Both the position numbers and the translations under genes were made by a program. Shown here one piece after another: positions 8,558 through 18,078 of a stretch of DNA of 54,698 nt (position 1 is its first letter; each line of letters opens with the position of its first letter). The notes under the pieces were generated by a model. That model had not been told where the DNA came from. It did no database searches and worked only from the letters and a program-made list of their open reading frames with translations. The DNA is from Gallionella sp. (GTDB lineage: Bacteria > Pseudomonadota > Gammaproteobacteria > Burkholderiales > Gallionellaceae). The stretch covers positions 1 through 54,698 of the forward strand of contig JAUSAO010000078.1 in NCBI GenBank assembly GCA_030652475.1. The letters are read 5' to 3'.

Positions 8558-11500
8558 TCAGTACTGCGAATAAGGCGTCACCGGATCAGGACGCATCTTG
8601 ACCTGGCCTGTTTCCGGGTTAAACATAAACCTCAAGTAAAACAGCAGCGAGTTTGGGGCATAGTAAGCGGAGCGTTCCATGTTGAAGCGTCCGCCGAGCG
8701 CTAGGTTTGGCGTGAGCCGATATTCGGCAGCTGCGCGCACACCATAGCCATATCCGCCTCCGGTGCCCCCCCCATAGATCGCCTGGGGATACCCTCTGGG
8801 GAAGAGCCCTCCTGCCGCTGCCGCTGCCGCAAGTGCTTGCAAGCCGGGGTCGGTCGGGTAGAAGACGGCGGCATCTTCGTTGGTGCGTGAATAGGATAAG
8901 TTGAGCCTGAGCTGGTAGGAAAGCAGGTCTTCGCGGCCGATTAACTCGATAGGCAGGCCGAAGCTGAGGCTGCTCTGCGGGCTGTAATAGCCGCCGTGGC
9001 CAAAGGTGTAATACGCCTGATTTTCTGAATGACGTGTGTAATTGGCATTCAATCCCATGTTCAAGATCATGTCATCGGTGCTGTAAACATCCTGATCAAG
9101 TGCAGCGCGCAAATACAGGCGGTCATTGTTTGACACGTTCTTGCCGCGCAGCAGTCCGTAGGAGGCCATCGTCGATACGTTGAAGTTCTTGAGGGTGGTG
9201 GACATATTGAGTCCCAGACCCGTATTGGTGACGCCGCCCCATGCGGTATTGGTAACGGGATCCCTGGCGCCTGCATAAGAAAGCAGCGAACCGGTATAAG
9301 GTCTGCGGGAGAGCGTAAGCGAGTAGCTTAAGCGTCCCACGTCCCCCCCTTTGCGCAGACCGCCTACCATGTTGCTGACCGGGAAGCCTATGCCGACAAC
9401 ACCGATGTCCGCTCTTACGGATTCCCGTTCATAGCCGAAACCTATGGACGTACCTGTAGCCTTTTGCGGTATGGGCTGTGTTGGAAATCCATAGGCCTGA
9501 ATCTGCCCGAATAAGGCCGAGTCGTTATAGGTGGACGGCAGTGTGCCGGCATCGATGTTGACCAGATCAACCTGAACGGTGCCATGCGCTTCATAGCCGA
9601 TCGGGAAGCGGGCGCGTAGCGGGATTTCTGTCGCGTTATAAGTCGATGTTCCACTGCTGGCTGTTTTTGACTGTATATCCAGTCCGGCTTCAATCTTCGC
9701 CGAACGCCGCGATTCGATGTTCTCCATTTCCTGTTCGGCATAAGTAACGGCGTTACGGGCAGCAGGTTTATCCTGAGCAACCTTGCTTGCCAGGGCCGCA
9801 CGGTAAATGGCCTCACTCTCTTTTGTGCTTGCCAGCGCAGGTGCGACACGCCTTGTCTTGCTTATGCGGGAATCCGTCACCATACGCTGGGCAGGCAGCA
9901 GGTCCAGCAATACATCGTCAGGCGTGTCCTGCTCGACCCGCTTTTTCGGACTTTCGGGTGTCGCTGGTTGCAGTGCACGTTCTTTGCTTAGCTGGAAATA
10001 CCTCATTGCTTCGTTATAGTTGCCATCATGACGCGCAATACTTCCAGCCTGCATCAGCAAATCAGTGTTGTTGGGATATTGCGTGACCAAATCATCAATA
10101 ATTTTCTTGGCGCTGGCACTGTCGCCCATGTTTTGCTGCAACCCGGCTACACGCGTGCGCATGGCGAAGTCGTCGCCTTTCGTTAAAGTCAGCAACTCCT
10201 GTAATTCCCGTTTTGCATTGCTGTTTTGTTTGGACTGGTAGTAGGCATAGGCAAGATCCCAGCGGATGCTCAGATCATTCGGGTAGAGTTCCTTTTCCTG
10301 TTCCAGCAGCGGAATCGCATTTTCAGGTAATTCCGAACGTGCAAAATAAGTCCGGTGATACTTGAAATAGTCGGCGTTGCTCAGTTGGCCCGTATTGAGC
10401 ACGGTATCGGCAAGCTGTTGCGCCTGTTCTTTTTTGCCCGCTTTCATCAGTTTGTCAAATTGCCTGCCCGCCATCGCAAATTCAATATCCTGAAGGGTCG
10501 CCTGGTATTTCTGGGTGGTGACATCCGTACCTTCCGGGATGCGTAACGAGGGCAAGTATGCGGCGAGTTCCTGATCCTGTTTGGCGCGGTTAAGCAGGGA
10601 AGCAAAATATACCTGTGTGCCAAGCGGCACAGGTTGAGGCAGCTTGCGCATCGCACTGAGTCCCTGCTTCTGCAAGTCGAGTCCAAACCACCCTTCAGCG
10701 ACTTGTTCTGTCGCCGAATAATTGTTGCGCGCCTGGGTTTCAACGATGGACATGATGCGGATGGCTTCTTTGCGATTGCCCTGAGCCAGCATGCTTTCAG
10801 CCTGCTGGAAATGATATTGAATCAGTACGCGATTCCATGTTTCCCGCATGGGCTTGGTCATTTCCGTATCAGGAATTTTGGCCAGACTGTCCAGACCGCC
10901 CGCATAATCATTCAGACTAATCAGTACCAGGGCGCGAACATAGTGCATATCCGGGTCTTTGGGAGACAGGGCTACGCCCTCCTGAAGTACCTGCAGGGCC
11001 AGTGGTGTGAGATTCAGGCTGATATACAACTTGGCCAGCGAAAATCTGACCCATGCATTCCTGGGGGCAAGCACTGCCGCCATTTCCAGGGCCTGAACCG
11101 CGTGGCTGGGGCGATGTGCAGCGATATACAAGTCCGCCTCTTCCCTTAACAAACCCGCATGGTTGTCAGGGTTCTGGTTCAATTCATCCGGATAAGTCTG
11201 GAAAACCCGCTCCAGCAGTTCCAGTGCTTCTGCACTGCGCTGAGTGCGCGTCAGTAAACTGGTCAATCCGCGTATCGCAGCAACGTTGTAACCTTCCTTG
11301 TTAAGAACCTGCCGATACAGGCGTTCAGCTTCGACGAGATCGTTGTTGGCCGCCTTAATGTTACCCAGCAATGCCAGTGCATTGGGGTCTTCAGGTTGCA
11401 GGAGTAGTGCCTGCTGAATGGTGGCTTCCGCTTCACGCAGTTGGTTTTCTTCCAGAAGCTCGTCGGCGAGACGCATATTTTTCCAGAATCCGGCTGTGGT

Positions 11501-12862
11501 GACCAGACTGGTCCATTTTCCGATGCTATCTTCATCTGAGACACGCAAGGCCTGTTTAAACCAGTTTTCGGCCTCGGCCTGTTTGCCCTGCCGTAACTTT
11601 ACAAATCCCAGTCCGCCCAATATTTCCGGATCCTGCGGCCTGCGTTTAAGCAAGTCTGTCAGGGAGGTTTCGGCTAGTTCCAGTTTGCCATCCTCCAGTG
11701 CATCCAGTGCTTCAGTACGCGCAATGATGTCCGGATCGACGGGTTTGCTGACGATTGCCACAGCAACAGGTTCCACGACAACAGGCTGTTTGACGAGTAC
11801 TTGCTCGACCATTTTTGGCTGCTTGACGATGGGCTGCTCGACGATATTCGGAACTTTGCTGACTTCGCGTGGTTGTTTTGTGGCGGGTTTTGCCGCGGGC
11901 TTGCTTGCCGGCATCTTGGGTGCGGAAGCCACTATATTTTCACTGGGTGCCGGTTTGAGTGTAGGCGCGATTTTATTTAGGGCGGGTGTGGGCTTTTGTG
12001 GTTTTGCGAGCTTGTCGTCAACCGCGGCAACGGTTGCCGGTTTGGGCGCCAGGCGCTGCGCCGCAATATTCTTTTGGGCATCGCCCAATAATTCGATCAT
12101 TTCCCTGTCATTGGGATACGCGGCCAGGAAGTTTTTAACGGCAGTCAGTTTGCTGGCATTATCGGGATATCTGTACAAGTCCCGTCGCCAGTTGTCCTGC
12201 AGGCGTTGCGTATTGACATTGGAGCTTCTGGATAATTCTTCATAGCCACGAATGGCTGAGGCCAGGTGTTCGGGATGATTGGCCTGTAATTCAAGCTGGA
12301 TCAAACGAAAACGTGAGTCGCCCGTCTCCTTGTATAAGGCTGGAAGTTCATTTTGTGCCCGGATAAAGCCCGCTTTTGTTGAGCCTATCAGGCGATAATA
12401 TTCCACGCCCATTTCACCTTTGGGGGGTTTTCCGGGGAAAATTTTCATGAGCATTTTTTCCGCCTCGGCGGTTTTGCCTGCCTGCGCCAGCGAGCGCATT
12501 TCTTCCAGTTGGGTTCTGTCCGTGGTTGCCAGACGATAGGAGGCGCCTAATTCCTGGGTGAGCGGACCGTTGGGTGCCGTTTGTTCCAGCGCATGCAAAT
12601 GGACTCGCGCCTCAGCGTGATTGCCCGCCGTCAGCTCGATATTGCCCAGCATGAACAAAGCATCTTGTGCGTTGGGTTCAATCAGGATCAGCTTCTGCAA
12701 CAAATTCTTTGCGAGATCAGGCCGGTCTTTGGCGGCCCATTTTTTTGCTCCGCGCAACAGGAAGTCAGTAGATTGATCTGGCGGCGTGGCGGCCAGTGCG
12801 GGAGCGGAAATTATCCCGGCGAGGACGAGAAAAATCGATAAGGTGCGTAATTTTATGGGCAT
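8558..12862 (-). CDS. bcsC: BcsC, TPR-rich outer-membrane cellulose export protein
   Basis: A 1434-residue cellulose export subunit. A signal peptide (LSIFLVLAGIISAPALA, cut near residue 25) is followed by a long periplasmic TPR superhelix with many 34-residue repeats, such as AQDALFMLGNIELTAGNHAEA and DPNALALLGNIKAANNDLVEA. The repeat array is broken near residues 280-370 by a Pro/Lys/Val-rich low-complexity linker (KQP, EQP repeats). The last 350 or so residues form the BcsC C-terminal domain, the beta-barrel that lets the glucan cross the outer membrane, ending in strand-like FYLRFMFNPETG. It is longer than E. coli BcsC, mostly because of the linker and extra TPRs. Its start overlaps the end of bcsZ by 10 bp, indicating translational coupling. 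bcsA and bcsB are absent from the window. Confidence 0.95.
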   Translation of the reverse strand: MPIKLRTLSIFLVLAGIISAPALAATPPDQSTDFLLRGAKKWAAKDRPDLAKNLLQKLILIEPNAQDALFMLGNIELTAGNHAEARVHLHALEQTAPNGPLTQELGASYRLATTDRTQLEEMRSLAQAGKTAEAEKMLMKIFPGKPPKGEMGVEYYRLIGSTKAGFIRAQNELPALYKETGDSRFRLIQLELQANHPEHLASAIRGYEELSRSSNVNTQRLQDNWRRDLYRYPDNASKLTAVKNFLAAYPNDREMIELLGDAQKNIAAQRLAPKPATVAAVDDKLAKPQKPTPALNKIAPTLKPAPSENIVASAPKMPASKPAAKPATKQPREVSKVPNIVEQPIVKQPKMVEQVLVKQPVVVEPVAVAIVSKPVDPDIIARTEALDALEDGKLELAETSLTDLLKRRPQDPEILGGLGFVKLRQGKQAEAENWFKQALRVSDEDSIGKWTSLVTTAGFWKNMRLADELLEENQLREAEATIQQALLLQPEDPNALALLGNIKAANNDLVEAERLYRQVLNKEGYNVAAIRGLTSLLTRTQRSAEALELLERVFQTYPDELNQNPDNHAGLLREEADLYIAAHRPSHAVQALEMAAVLAPRNAWVRFSLAKLYISLNLTPLALQVLQEGVALSPKDPDMHYVRALVLISLNDYAGGLDSLAKIPDTEMTKPMRETWNRVLIQYHFQQAESMLAQGNRKEAIRIMSIVETQARNNYSATEQVAEGWFGLDLQKQGLSAMRKLPQPVPLGTQVYFASLLNRAKQDQELAAYLPSLRIPEGTDVTTQKYQATLQDIEFAMAGRQFDKLMKAGKKEQAQQLADTVLNTGQLSNADYFKYHRTYFARSELPENAIPLLEQEKELYPNDLSIRWDLAYAYYQSKQNSNAKRELQELLTLTKGDDFAMRTRVAGLQQNMGDSASAKKIIDDLVTQYPNNTDLLMQAGSIARHDGNYNEAMRYFQLSKERALQPATPESPKKRVEQDTPDDVLLDLLPAQRMVTDSRISKTRRVAPALASTKESEAIYRAALASKVAQDKPAARNAVTYAEQEMENIESRRSAKIEAGLDIQSKTASSGTSTYNATEIPLRARFPIGYEAHGTVQVDLVNIDAGTLPSTYNDSALFGQIQAYGFPTQPIPQKATGTSIGFGYERESVRADIGVVGIGFPVSNMVGGLRKGGDVGRLSYSLTLSRRPYTGSLLSYAGARDPVTNTAWGGVTNTGLGLNMSTTLKNFNVSTMASYGLLRGKNVSNNDRLYLRAALDQDVYSTDDMILNMGLNANYTRHSENQAYYTFGHGGYYSPQSSLSFGLPIELIGREDLLSYQLRLNLSYSRTNEDAAVFYPTDPGLQALAAAAAAGGLFPRGYPQAIYGGGTGGGYGYGVRAAAEYRLTPNLALGGRFNMERSAYYAPNSLLFYLRFMFNPETGQVKMRPDPVTPYSQY

Positions 12863-14019
12863 GTGGACATCCAGCGCGGGGTAAGGTTTCCATTTAAATC
12901 AAAGCGGTATAAGTTGTCGTGCCAACCCAGCGCGTACAAGCTTAATACCTGACTGTAATAACTGTCTTCTGGTATGGGGTGCGCTGCAATGCGCAGCAAT
13001 TGTTCGTTAACAGCCTTCTTCATGCCTGCCGCTTGCAGGAAGGGCACCATGGCGGCAGAAAAGCCGCCCGGCCCCGGATTGTTTGCAACGCCCGTCAATA
13101 TATTGATGGATTCTGGCGGCGAACCATGCCTGGCCACGAATCGCGCCATGGGTTTTAAGGCATCCAGTAATACGCGCCTATCGGCATCATCCGCGTTTAG
13201 CATGCCTGCCCACAAATAGACGCGAATGGCATTATAAGAGCCGAGCCCGCGTCTTTCGTCATCTTCATCCAGCATGAATCCCCGGTCGTAGTCGTAAATG
13301 GCCCATTCCGGCGCATAACCTTCGGGCGCAGAGTCTACTATCAATCGCCGCGACGTGTTAAGCAATGATGTCCAGCGCGGGTCTTTGCTGTGCGTCACAA
13401 ACCAGCGCATTAATTGCAGGGGCACATAACTTGGGTTTAAGCGCACCCGTGTTGCAGAGGGTGTGAAGCCGATTGCACCCGGCAATAGCACCAGGCCCAG
13501 TCCGGGAACTTCCCTGGTCTCTGTTGTCAGGATGCGGTTCGCCAATAGTGAAGAGAGTGCAACGAGCCGGCGATCAGCCCATAGCCTGCCTGCTTCTCCC
13601 AGGGTGTAGGCCATCCACAGATCGGCATCCGAGGCGGAATTTTCATCCATCACCCCTCTGGCTTGCTCATCTTCGCCACCCCACTGCCAGGATGGCAGAC
13701 GCGTCATCAGGTCGTAGGCCGCCAGATTTTTTTCGGACCAGTTCAACAGCCTGTCAAACATGGCGCGATCATTGGCCACCAGTGAGAAAAACAGCGCATA
13801 GGCCTGTCCTTCAGAGGTGGTTATCATGGCATCCGAGATGCTATCTACCACGCGCCCGTCTTCATCAATAAGATTTTTTTTGAACGCATCCCAGGCCGGC
13901 CAGGGTTTTTCGCAGTTCGACGTTGCGGCATGAGCCGCCGAGAATGCGCTCAGGCTGAGTATCAGCATGAGGCTCAGGCGGCATAGCATTCTGTGTATAA
14001 ACTTTGAATCAAATATCAT
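12853..14019 (-). CDS. bcsZ: BcsZ, periplasmic endo-1,4-beta-glucanase (GH8)
   Basis: A 388-residue glycoside hydrolase family 8 cellulase. A signal peptide (LMLILSLSAFSAAHA, cut near residue 31) sends it to the periplasm. The general-acid Glu sits in TTSEGQAYALFFSL, and further GH8 landmarks are WQWGGEDE, SASDADLWMAYTL, LNPSYVPLQLMRWF and YDYDRGF. In cellulose systems BcsZ trims or edits nascent glucan and modulates polymer amount. It precedes bcsC on the same strand and overlaps it by 10 bp, so the two are co-expressed. The length matches E. coli BcsZ (about 370 residues). Confidence 0.94.
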   Translation of the reverse strand: MIFDSKFIHRMLCRLSLMLILSLSAFSAAHAATSNCEKPWPAWDAFKKNLIDEDGRVVDSISDAMITTSEGQAYALFFSLVANDRAMFDRLLNWSEKNLAAYDLMTRLPSWQWGGEDEQARGVMDENSASDADLWMAYTLGEAGRLWADRRLVALSSLLANRILTTETREVPGLGLVLLPGAIGFTPSATRVRLNPSYVPLQLMRWFVTHSKDPRWTSLLNTSRRLIVDSAPEGYAPEWAIYDYDRGFMLDEDDERRGLGSYNAIRVYLWAGMLNADDADRRVLLDALKPMARFVARHGSPPESINILTGVANNPGPGGFSAAMVPFLQAAGMKKAVNEQLLRIAAHPIPEDSYYSQVLSLYALGWHDNLYRFDLNGNLTPRWMSTCP

Positions 14020-14420
14020 TCAATGACGGCCTTGATGTTGGCTATTAAGTTGCACAACAAAGAGTTGATGAGATAAAAATCACATGGCCATTCAACCGGA
14101 TCGATGGCCGTGACTGTTGAGTCAGTTGTTTTTGTTGTTTTTTGTCCGAATGCGCGCGATGATCATTGTCGAAAACACGCCATGCTGCTGCCCCTGAAAA
14201 ATCGTAATAATTTACAACAGCGAATACTACGCAACGTAGGAAGACTTTGCAACGCGTCGTGTTGCTATCGCCCCAGGGAAGAGGAATTTAGCGTAAAAAC
14301 AAGCGGTATGCCCCGGAATTGCATGGGTGAAATGTCTTGTTCAGATTTCAGCAAGTTGAGCTGTGCCGAATGCGCGAGCAAGTTAGAATGTGCGTCCTAT
14401 CGGCATATCAAAATCAGCAC
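14020..14420. other. Gene-free 400-bp stretch between divergent bcsZ and MFS genes
   Basis: No convincing gene is seen. The region must contain the bcsZC promoter on the minus strand and that of the MFS gene on the plus strand. Two small inverted repeats are visible: GGCCAT...ATGGCC with a 12-bp loop around 14,094-14,117, and TGACT-GTTG-AGTCA near 14,111-14,124, the latter followed by a T-rich run on the plus strand that could act as a weak terminator. An open frame of about 106 codons here is Cys/Arg-rich and unlike a real protein. Confidence 0.35.
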
Positions 14421-15590
14421 GTGAACCAAGCCAAAAATTACTACTGGCGTATCGCCGGATTTTATTTTTTCTATTACGCCTTCATAGGGATGTTTGCGCC
14501 CTACTGGAGCTTATACCTTCAATCCATACACTTTAGTGCGGTCGAAATTGCCATCCTGATGTCGGTGCAGCCGGTGATGCGTATGCTGGCGCCCAATCTG
14601 TGGGGCTGGCTGGCGGATCATACCGGCAAGCGCCTGTTGGTGGTGCAGATCGCAGCCATGCTGAGCGCGGTGTTTTATCTGGGTGTGTTCATGACCACCA
14701 GTTTCTGGGGAATGTTTCTGGTGCTGGGGTTAATGAGTTTCTTCTGGAGCGCTTCCATGCCGTTGGTTGAAGCGACTACGCTCAGCTATCTGGGTAAGCA
14801 TGCCACGCGCTATGGGCGTATTCGTTCCTGGGGTTCGGTGGGGTTTATTGTTGCCGTGGTCGGGCTGGGCTATGCCTTCGATTACATCGCCATCGCCTGG
14901 CTGCTGTGGGCCGGATTGATCTGCGAGCTGGGTATATTGATTTTTTCGCGGCAGATTCCCGATACCCCCGTGCTGGCGCATCACACTGATCATCAGTCAA
15001 TCAGAAATATCATGTGCCAGCCGCGTGTGCTGGCGTTGTTTGGCGCATGTTTTTTGATGTCCGTCGCACACGGGCCCTACTACACTTTCTTTTCGATTTA
15101 TCTGGTCGAACATGGCTATGCTAAAAGTGCAGTAGGGGCACTGTGGGCGCTAGGCGTGATTTGCGAAATTGCCGTGTTTTTCCTGATGCCCAGGCTGATG
15201 CTTCGTTATGGTTACACCCGTATCCTGATCGCCAGCTTTTCCCTCGCCGTGGTGCGTTTCATGCTGATAGGCTGGGGAGTGGATGTTTTATTGTTGCTGC
15301 TTGTTGCACAAGTGCTACACGCCGCGACGTTTGGCGCATATCACGCTGCCTCGGTGGGTTTGGTGCATGAGTTTTTTCAGGGACGACATCAATCCAAGGG
15401 CCAGGCTTTGTTCGGCAGTCTGACTTATGGCGCGGGCGGCATGTTGGGCGGGCTGGCCAGCGGCCCGATTTGGCAGTATTACGGCGCAACTGTATTGTAT
15501 TCATGCAGTGCCGTCATGGCGTTAATGGGGTTGCTGCTGATGCGGTGGAAGCTGGGCATGGCAAACATTGAAAGGCTACAGGTTGAGTAG
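14421..15590 (+). CDS. MFS transporter, phenylpropionate-permease (HcaT)-like family
   Basis: An inner-membrane major facilitator protein with about 12 helices and roughly 389 residues from the GTG at 14,421. That start is chosen because KNYYWRIAGFYFFYYAFIG matches the typical N-terminus of this subfamily; upstream in-frame ATGs would add an unusual Cys/Arg-rich leader. MFS features include PVMRMLAPNLWGWLADHTGKR (helix 2-3 loop, DxxGKR type) and helix pairs in both halves. The subfamily is annotated after HcaT, but many members have no known substrate. Its position between bcsZ and bcsG could suggest a role in the cellulose locus, yet nothing in the sequence proves it. Confidence 0.8.
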   Translation: MNQAKNYYWRIAGFYFFYYAFIGMFAPYWSLYLQSIHFSAVEIAILMSVQPVMRMLAPNLWGWLADHTGKRLLVVQIAAMLSAVFYLGVFMTTSFWGMFLVLGLMSFFWSASMPLVEATTLSYLGKHATRYGRIRSWGSVGFIVAVVGLGYAFDYIAIAWLLWAGLICELGILIFSRQIPDTPVLAHHTDHQSIRNIMCQPRVLALFGACFLMSVAHGPYYTFFSIYLVEHGYAKSAVGALWALGVICEIAVFFLMPRLMLRYGYTRILIASFSLAVVRFMLIGWGVDVLLLLLVAQVLHAATFGAYHAASVGLVHEFFQGRHQSKGQALFGSLTYGAGGMLGGLASGPIWQYYGATVLYSCSAVMALMGLLLMRWKLGMANIERLQVE

Positions 15591-15687
15591 AACGCAGAAT
15601 ATAGGTTATGCTCCGCAGGATATTTCGCTTTAGCTAAGGCGAGCGCCGATTTTTGAAATTGAAGCCGCATCATTTGGAGTGCCATCG

Positions 15688-18051
15688 TTGAATCGCTCTA
15701 TCGAACAGGATGAATCGGATGGCAATCTGCGCGCGCCAAGAGCGCCGGTCGGGCACACCATAGGTGACCTGAGGGCCGTGCCCCGGCCGAGCCGCGAGCG
15801 CAGGAGCGCAGGCGAGGTGACCGGGAGTACACCGGCCTACCCGGTGATGGAGAGTCCGGTTGCGCATACACAAGACCCACGGCAAAAAATGCCCTATTGG
15901 TCGGCCTATCTGAACTGGCTGGGTCAGCAGGTGAAACAGGCGGCACAAGCGCCGCGCTGGCTGGGAATTACGAAACCCGGAACATCAAGAAAGACTCGCG
16001 ATAGATTGGGGCGCAGGGCGGGCGCGAGCAGCGTTGAGGCGCGCTACCAGGTAAGGCATCCCAGTGGCGACAGACGGATGAGCCCCGAGCAGCGCCGCAA
16101 ACTGATGGCGCAGCCGCCTGCCCAGCTTGCCTTGAAGGAAACACCCAAGGGGTTGGGCTATCCCCTCCGGCTTGGGGCGCAGCTGAAGCAGGCTGCCCTG
16201 AAAAAATTAGGGGTTAGCGTCGCTCCTGCACCCCCCGTAAGCGCGGGCAAGGTGCAGCCGCAATTGTGGCATCCCGAGCAAATGGGCGAAGTTGCAGGGG
16301 ACACGCAACGCGATAACCCGGTCAATCCGGTTGCACCTGCCAATCAGGTCAAGCGTCCCATCGGGGACAGGAGGACAGGACCCAGGCAACGCCGCGATTT
16401 GTCGGTTGAGTCGCGGCGCGGCGCATCGAGCAGGGTTGCGGAGCCGGACCTAAGCAATAAACCGCTCTATGCCAGACTTGCGCTGGGAATATGGGCCTAT
16501 TACTTCATTGCAAAGTTTGTCCTGTTCGGGATGGAGCTGATTGGTTTTCATCCGCTGGAAAATATTGCCTTTGCCGTATTCATCCTGTTACCGGTGAAAC
16601 ACCGATGGGTGCGCAGGGTTAAAGGGTTGCTCACCTTGTCGCTCGCCGTTGTTTTGCTTTATTACGATTCCTGGTTGCCCCCTGTCGGACGTGTGCTGTC
16701 GCAAGTTTCGCTGTTGAGTAATTTCAGCCTGCCCTATCTGATTGAACTGGTCGCGCGTTTTATCAGTTTGCCCGTGCTGGGTGCGTTGGTCGCCGTCTCG
16801 CTGGTGTACTGGACACTGTCGCGCCGTGTCAACGCGGCTGCGCTGATTATGGCGGGCATGTTGGGTTTATGGGTCGTGTTGAGTCCGTTATCCGGTTTCG
16901 TTGCGCAAACATTCGATAGTACGGAGAACAGCGTTGCGAATAAACCCATGCCGGATATGGACAAGGTGATGCAGGCTTTCTTTGCCGAAGAAGCAAATCG
17001 CGTTGTTGCATTCGACAGACCCAAGGCGGATGCAGTCCCGTTTGATGTGATATTTATCCATGTCTGCTCCTTGTCGTGGGACGATGTGCGTGCAGTGGGC
17101 CTGGAACAGCATCCGCTCTGGCAGCGTTTCGATATTCTCCTCAAGAATTTTAACTCGGCTGCGTCTTACAGCGGACCGGCCGCCATTCGCTTGTTGCGCG
17201 CCACATGCGGGCAGCAGGAGCATGGAAAAATGTACGCGCCTGTCCCTGAAAAATGCTATTTGATGAACAGCCTGTTACGAAGCGGTTTCGAGTCCGAGCT
17301 GGCCTTGAATCATGACGGGAAATTTGATGATTTCCTCGGGCAGGTGCAGTCTACGGGGCGCCTGACCGTCACTCCCATGACGCTGGAGGGGCTGAAAATT
17401 GCCCAGCGTGCTTTTGATGATGCGCCTGTGTATGACGATCTGGAGGTGCTCAATCGCTGGCTGGACATGAGGAAAATATCTCCCAGTCAGCGTGTTGCGC
17501 TGTATTACAACACGGTCAGCCTGCACGACGGCAATCATTTTCCTGGTACGCATTCCACACCGAACAGTCTGGACACTTACAAGGCGCGCTTGAGCGACTT
17601 CCTGGATCGTACCGAGCAGTTCATGAAGAGTCTGGATGAGTCCGGCAGGCGGGCGGTGGTGGTGATGATACCCGAGCATGGCGGGGCAGTGCGCGGCGAT
17701 AAAAAGCAGATAGCCGGTCTGCGTGAGATTCCAACGCCGGGTATTACGCTCATCCCGGTCGGGATCAAAGTGATAGGCGGCAATGTGCAACGTACAGGCG
17801 CAACCCTCTCGATCGAGCAGCCTGTCAGCTATTTGGCTATGTCGCACATTATCGAACGCATGCTGAAAAAATCTCCGTTTAACGATAACAAATTTTCGCC
17901 GGCGGATTATGTGGAAGGGTTGCCGCTCACGCCATTTGTTTCACAGAATGAACAGATGACGGTGGCTGAGCACGACAACAGCTATTATCTCGGTCGCGGT
18001 CCCGCTCAGTGGGAAAAGTATACTGAATTCAATACGGCTGAAGGCAGATGA
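15688..18051 (+). CDS. bcsG: BcsG paralogue, cellulose phosphoethanolamine transferase with extended N-terminus
   Basis: A second full-length BcsG of about 787 residues. I prefer the TTG at 15,688 because a GGAG lies 8 bp upstream; an in-frame GTG at 15,679 overlaps that GGAG. Residues 1 to about 260 are a basic hydrophilic extension with three copies of an IGDRR/SGDRR...QRR element and two YLNWLGQQVKQ-like segments, related to but diverged from those of the copy at 1737-4223. Helices begin at LGIWAYYFIAKF. Catalytic landmarks are intact: Cys460 in VCSLSW, Ser495 in ASYSGP, LHDGNH and IPEHGG. Unlike the other intact copy it keeps the HDGNH histidine of E. coli (HDGNF there). dgkA follows 27 bp later. 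Two active paralogues may differ in timing or acceptor; this is inference. Confidence 0.93.
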   Translation: MNRSIEQDESDGNLRAPRAPVGHTIGDLRAVPRPSRERRSAGEVTGSTPAYPVMESPVAHTQDPRQKMPYWSAYLNWLGQQVKQAAQAPRWLGITKPGTSRKTRDRLGRRAGASSVEARYQVRHPSGDRRMSPEQRRKLMAQPPAQLALKETPKGLGYPLRLGAQLKQAALKKLGVSVAPAPPVSAGKVQPQLWHPEQMGEVAGDTQRDNPVNPVAPANQVKRPIGDRRTGPRQRRDLSVESRRGASSRVAEPDLSNKPLYARLALGIWAYYFIAKFVLFGMELIGFHPLENIAFAVFILLPVKHRWVRRVKGLLTLSLAVVLLYYDSWLPPVGRVLSQVSLLSNFSLPYLIELVARFISLPVLGALVAVSLVYWTLSRRVNAAALIMAGMLGLWVVLSPLSGFVAQTFDSTENSVANKPMPDMDKVMQAFFAEEANRVVAFDRPKADAVPFDVIFIHVCSLSWDDVRAVGLEQHPLWQRFDILLKNFNSAASYSGPAAIRLLRATCGQQEHGKMYAPVPEKCYLMNSLLRSGFESELALNHDGKFDDFLGQVQSTGRLTVTPMTLEGLKIAQRAFDDAPVYDDLEVLNRWLDMRKISPSQRVALYYNTVSLHDGNHFPGTHSTPNSLDTYKARLSDFLDRTEQFMKSLDESGRRAVVVMIPEHGGAVRGDKKQIAGLREIPTPGITLIPVGIKVIGGNVQRTGATLSIEQPVSYLAMSHIIERMLKKSPFNDNKFSPADYVEGLPLTPFVSQNEQMTVAEHDNSYYLGRGPAQWEKYTEFNTAEGR

Positions 18052-18078
18052 TGATAGCCGCAGCCACAATAAGTCAAT

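Noticed and set aside
11418..12245. 275-codon open frame on the plus strand
   Set aside because: It is antisense to bcsC, Ser/Ala-rich from reversed codons of the Pro/Lys linker, and has no domain. The TPR coding on the other strand is clear.
14104..14424. 106-codon frame before the MFS gene
   Set aside because: Cys- and Arg-rich composition, no recognisable motif, no good ribosome site.
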